A DNA stretch of 7,767 nucleotides from an uncultured Anaerolineaceae bacterium (GTDB lineage Bacteria; Chloroflexota; Anaerolineae; Anaerolineales; Anaerolineaceae). This document shows, one piece after another, positions 6,226 to 7,767 of the stretch. The notes beneath the pieces are model-generated. The model saw only the letters and a program-made list of their open reading frames with translations. It was not told the DNA's origin and searched no databases. The stretch lies in assembly GCA_937890875.1 (NCBI GenBank), contig CALAEB010000488.1, positions 1 through 7,767 of the forward strand. Direction: 5' to 3'. Positions within the stretch are counted from its first letter, which is position 1; each line of letters starts with the position of its first letter. The position numbers and the translations under genes were made by a program.

Positions 6226-6843
6226 TTAAATTTTCAGTACCTGTGCCACAGTCAGACCTTTTTCCACTTGACTGCACAGATATTGTTTGCACGCTTTGTA
6301 ACATTCAAACCGCTTGCGCGATTCTTCCTCACAGCCATAAACCTGCCAACATCCGCAGGTTTTGGCTTTTTTCGCTCCATACCGGACAAATCCCATCACG
6401 TCAGCCGGCGGGTATCCCAAAAACAAGCCAATTTCATGCGGGAAACAGGGATCATTTTCAAAACGGTTTTTTAACAACGCCAGTTTCTCGTCCATGCCCA
6501 GTTCCCTGCCATATCCAAACCAATGCAGAAGTGAAACATGGCTTCGTTTACTGAGATATTCCTCCATCATCAAGCGGTTATAAACCAGAACACCAACGCA
6601 GTTTTCACACCGGCACAGCGTCCGGATATAGATCCCCTTCTTTTGGGACTTCTGCAGGAACTCGGTTATTAATTCCTGCATAACGCCGGCAATTTCTTTT
6701 TTGTAATTAAAAAAATTCGCCGTTTTCTGACCCATCAATGTCGGGGCGGAATGGAATGCGAGCATTTTATCCAGAATTGAAACTTTTCCGCGCTGATGAT
6801 CCATTTCGAATTCAACCGCCTGTCTCTTGCCTGAGTCAGTCAT
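6226..6843 (-). CDS. DUF3793 family protein, cysteine-rich
   Basis: A 205-residue soluble protein with the DUF3793 pattern: FHSAPTLMGQKTANFF (30-45), the hallmark FPHEIGLFLGYPPADVMGF (134-152), then CGCWQVYGC (163-171) and a C-terminal FECYKACKQYLC (179-190). The biochemical role of this family is unknown. Members are common in anaerobic Firmicutes, and from memory they often sit next to flavodoxin genes, as here. It has ten cysteines, including CRCENC (77-82), suggesting a metal or Fe-S site, which is unproven. The ATG at 6843 has no clear ribosome site. The in-frame ATG at residue 14 has AGGCGG about 11 bases upstream, and similarity starts only near residue 25, so the true start may be that one. 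It is the first gene of the operon, with a strong promoter upstream and the flavodoxin ribosome site directly after its stop. Confidence 0.85.
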   Translation of the reverse strand: MTDSGKRQAVEFEMDHQRGKVSILDKMLAFHSAPTLMGQKTANFFNYKKEIAGVMQELITEFLQKSQKKGIYIRTLCRCENCVGVLVYNRLMMEEYLSKRSHVSLLHWFGYGRELGMDEKLALLKNRFENDPCFPHEIGLFLGYPPADVMGFVRYGAKKAKTCGCWQVYGCEEESRKRFECYKACKQYLCSQVEKGLTVAQVLKI

Positions 6844-6864
6844 ACACGATGTACAACCGCGTCA

Positions 6865-6880
6865 GTTAGCTTTATCTAAC
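6865..6880. promoter_or_regulatory. Inverted repeat just after the predicted transcription start
   Basis: GTTAG-CTTTAT-CTAAC has perfect 5-bp arms and would occupy about +2 to +17 of the DUF3793-flavodoxin transcript. It could be a repressor operator or a 5' stem-loop. It has some likeness to metal-regulator boxes built on TTAG/CTAA half-sites, but does not match a DtxR or Fur consensus well. Confidence 0.35.
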
Positions 6881-6887
6881 CAAACAG

Positions 6888-6916
6888 ATCATAACAAAGC
6901 GCTGTGAATTTGTCAA
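6888..6916 (-). promoter_or_regulatory. Sigma-70 promoter of the DUF3793-flavodoxin operon
   Basis: On the minus strand, TTGACA (6916-6911) is followed after exactly 17 bases by TATGAT (6893-6888). This is a perfect -35, a one-mismatch -10 and ideal spacing. Transcription should start near 6881, leaving a leader of about 38 bases to the ATG at 6843. It is the best promoter in the window. Confidence 0.8.
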
Positions 6917-6922
6917 TATTGA
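6913..6922. promoter_or_regulatory. Palindrome overlapping the -35 box
   Basis: TCAATATTGA is a perfect 10-base palindrome that includes four bases of the -35 hexamer. The half-site TCAAT recurs at 6929-6933, 16 bases away, at the edge of the next palindrome, hinting at repeated binding sites for one regulator. Confidence 0.35.
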
Positions 6923-6929
6923 TTTCAGT

Positions 6930-6947
6930 CAATCGATAAATCGATTG
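6930..6947. promoter_or_regulatory. Perfect palindrome upstream of the -35
   Basis: CAATCGAT-AA-ATCGATTG has perfect 8-bp arms and a 2-base centre. It starts 14 bases upstream of the -35 box, a position suited to an activator or an auxiliary repressor site. Such symmetry is typical of dimeric helix-turn-helix regulators. Which regulator binds is unknown, and none is encoded in the window. Confidence 0.5.
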
Positions 6948-7081
6948 TTGGAAAAACCATATTTTGAAATCCTATTACCAGCCAATACCGTTCGGTTTTG
7001 ACAATAAGATAAATTGGATTCCCAGTGACAGCAAAAATGGATTTATCAGCAGCTTACAAAGAATTCAACAAATCATAGCTG
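6948..7081. other. AT-rich non-coding gap
   Basis: This gap lies between the ABC permease stop and the palindromic promoter region. I see no ORF, RNA gene or T-tailed hairpin. A weak near-palindrome (6983-7000) lacks a T run, so the end of the permease transcript is unresolved. Confidence 0.4.
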
Positions 7082-7767
7082 TTACTCCCACTTAAAAAAT
7101 CGAAGGGAAACGATAGTACATATCACCGCAATTGCAGTCATCACAATAACAGGAATGAAAACGCTATCCATTGGTAAACCGAGGAAAGTGGCCTTTAGAA
7201 GTTTAATTCCCTGTGTCAGCGGTAATATGTCAGCTACTTTTTGAAGTGCAGTGGGCATAATCTCATAAGGAAGCGTGGCGCCTGAAAAAATCAGCATCGG
7301 AAAGTACAACAAACTGGCGACTGCACTTGCTATTTTCATATTTGGCGCAATTCCGCCTACCAACAGCCCTATGCTGAACATAGAGAACATAACCAGTAAG
7401 AATGCTCCCCAAAATTGAAGCCATGAACCGTGTAATTGGCAGCCGAAAAAAACCGCCCCTGTCACATAAATAAGGACGAGAGAAGCAATAGAATAAAGAG
7501 CGTATATGGCAACCTGTACAGCCAAGATAAGGGCGGGGCTGATGGGTGTCACCTTAAACCGCTTTAGTATTTTTCTGCTTCTGTAATCAGATATGACTAA
7601 AGGAAGACCCATCACTCCGCCGGCACAAATGGCAATGGTCGCCACTGCTCCAAAAGATTGTTCCAGAAAACTGTAATCAGCGCCATCAAAAGCCGGCTTA
7701 TTTCCGAAAATTGCACCTAAAATGATTACCATTACTATTGGAATACAAATGGCAAAAATTACCATGT
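7082..7767 (-). CDS. ABC-2 type transporter permease (5' end outside window)
   Basis: C-terminal 227 residues of an integral membrane subunit of an ABC-2 type exporter. Six hydrophobic spans lie near 2-21, 37-57, 82-104, 117-138, 144-164 and 200-222. The cytoplasmic stretch DYRSRKILKRFKVTPISP (60-77) after the second span and FSGATLPYEIMPTALQKV (160-177) before the last are typical of this family, which includes drug and bacteriocin-immunity type exporters. The ATG at 7765 falls inside what should be the first span. Family members normally have 15 to 25 further residues before it, so the gene very likely starts beyond the edge. The partner ATPase is expected upstream. Codons such as AGA, ATA and CTA, and a lower GC content, set it apart from genes to the left, suggesting acquisition by transfer. 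The substrate is unknown. Confidence 0.9.
   Translation of the reverse strand, partial: MVIFAICIPIVMVIILGAIFGNKPAFDGADYSFLEQSFGAVATIAICAGGVMGLPLVISDYRSRKILKRFKVTPISPALILAVQVAIYALYSIASLVLIYVTGAVFFGCQLHGSWLQFWGAFLLVMFSMFSIGLLVGGIAPNMKIASAVASLLYFPMLIFSGATLPYEIMPTALQKVADILPLTQGIKLLKATFLGLPMDSVFIPVIVMTAIAVICTIVSLRFFKWE

Noticed and set aside
6983..7000. Near-palindrome CAATACCG-TT-CGGTTTTG as a terminator for the permease
   Set aside because: It has one mismatch, a 2-base loop and no T run on either strand.

Overview
The window looks like bacterial chromosome of about 50 to 55% GC. It is gene-dense, with Shine-Dalgarno sites and sigma-70-type promoters. The flavodoxin and the DUF3793 protein are typical of anaerobes. 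The flavodoxin is close to the short-chain clostridial type, while the two large polytopic membrane proteins remind me of Anaerolineae (Chloroflexota). An anaerobic Firmicute or Anaerolineae-like host is therefore my best guess, at low confidence. I found no rRNA, tRNA, CRISPR array, phage gene or intact insertion sequence.

Layout. 1-1689 (minus) is the first 563 codons of a large multi-span membrane protein that runs off the left edge. Its first outer loop carries an acidic Asp-Asp motif like that of GT-C glycosyltransferases. 1690-1984 is a divergent intergenic region with a promoter for each side and, between them, a perfect inverted repeat with 22-bp arms around a 3-base loop (1755-1801). 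1985-3607 (plus) is a complete cytoplasmic GH13 alpha-glucosidase or oligo-1,6-glucosidase with all catalytic residues. It is followed 37 bases later by a second polytopic membrane protein (3645-5036), also GT-C-like, probably in the same transcript. Converging on that pair is a DUF1801 protein (5134-5520, minus) with its own promoter. 5521-5796 is non-coding and holds that promoter, a small REP-like palindromic patch and the terminator of the next operon. 5797-6843 (minus) is a two-gene operon, DUF3793 then flavodoxin, driven by a near-consensus promoter (TTGACA, 17 bases, TATGAT) set among several palindromes. 6948-7081 is AT-rich with nothing I can name. 7082-7767 (minus) is the C-terminal part of an ABC-2 type permease, lower in GC and with different codon choice, cut by the right edge.

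How the genes may work together. The left half pairs intracellular alpha-glucoside hydrolysis with two membrane proteins that may transfer sugars from lipid carriers to outer-surface acceptors; this link rests only on position and fold type. The DUF3793-flavodoxin operon is a redox unit, in which flavodoxin would carry electrons in place of ferredoxin, for instance under iron limitation. The ABC permease is the membrane half of an exporter whose ATPase should lie beyond the right edge. I see no convincing new system. The points most worth a second look are the 47-base palindrome, the palindrome-rich promoter of the flavodoxin operon, the cysteine-rich DUF3793 protein and the composition shift at the right end.
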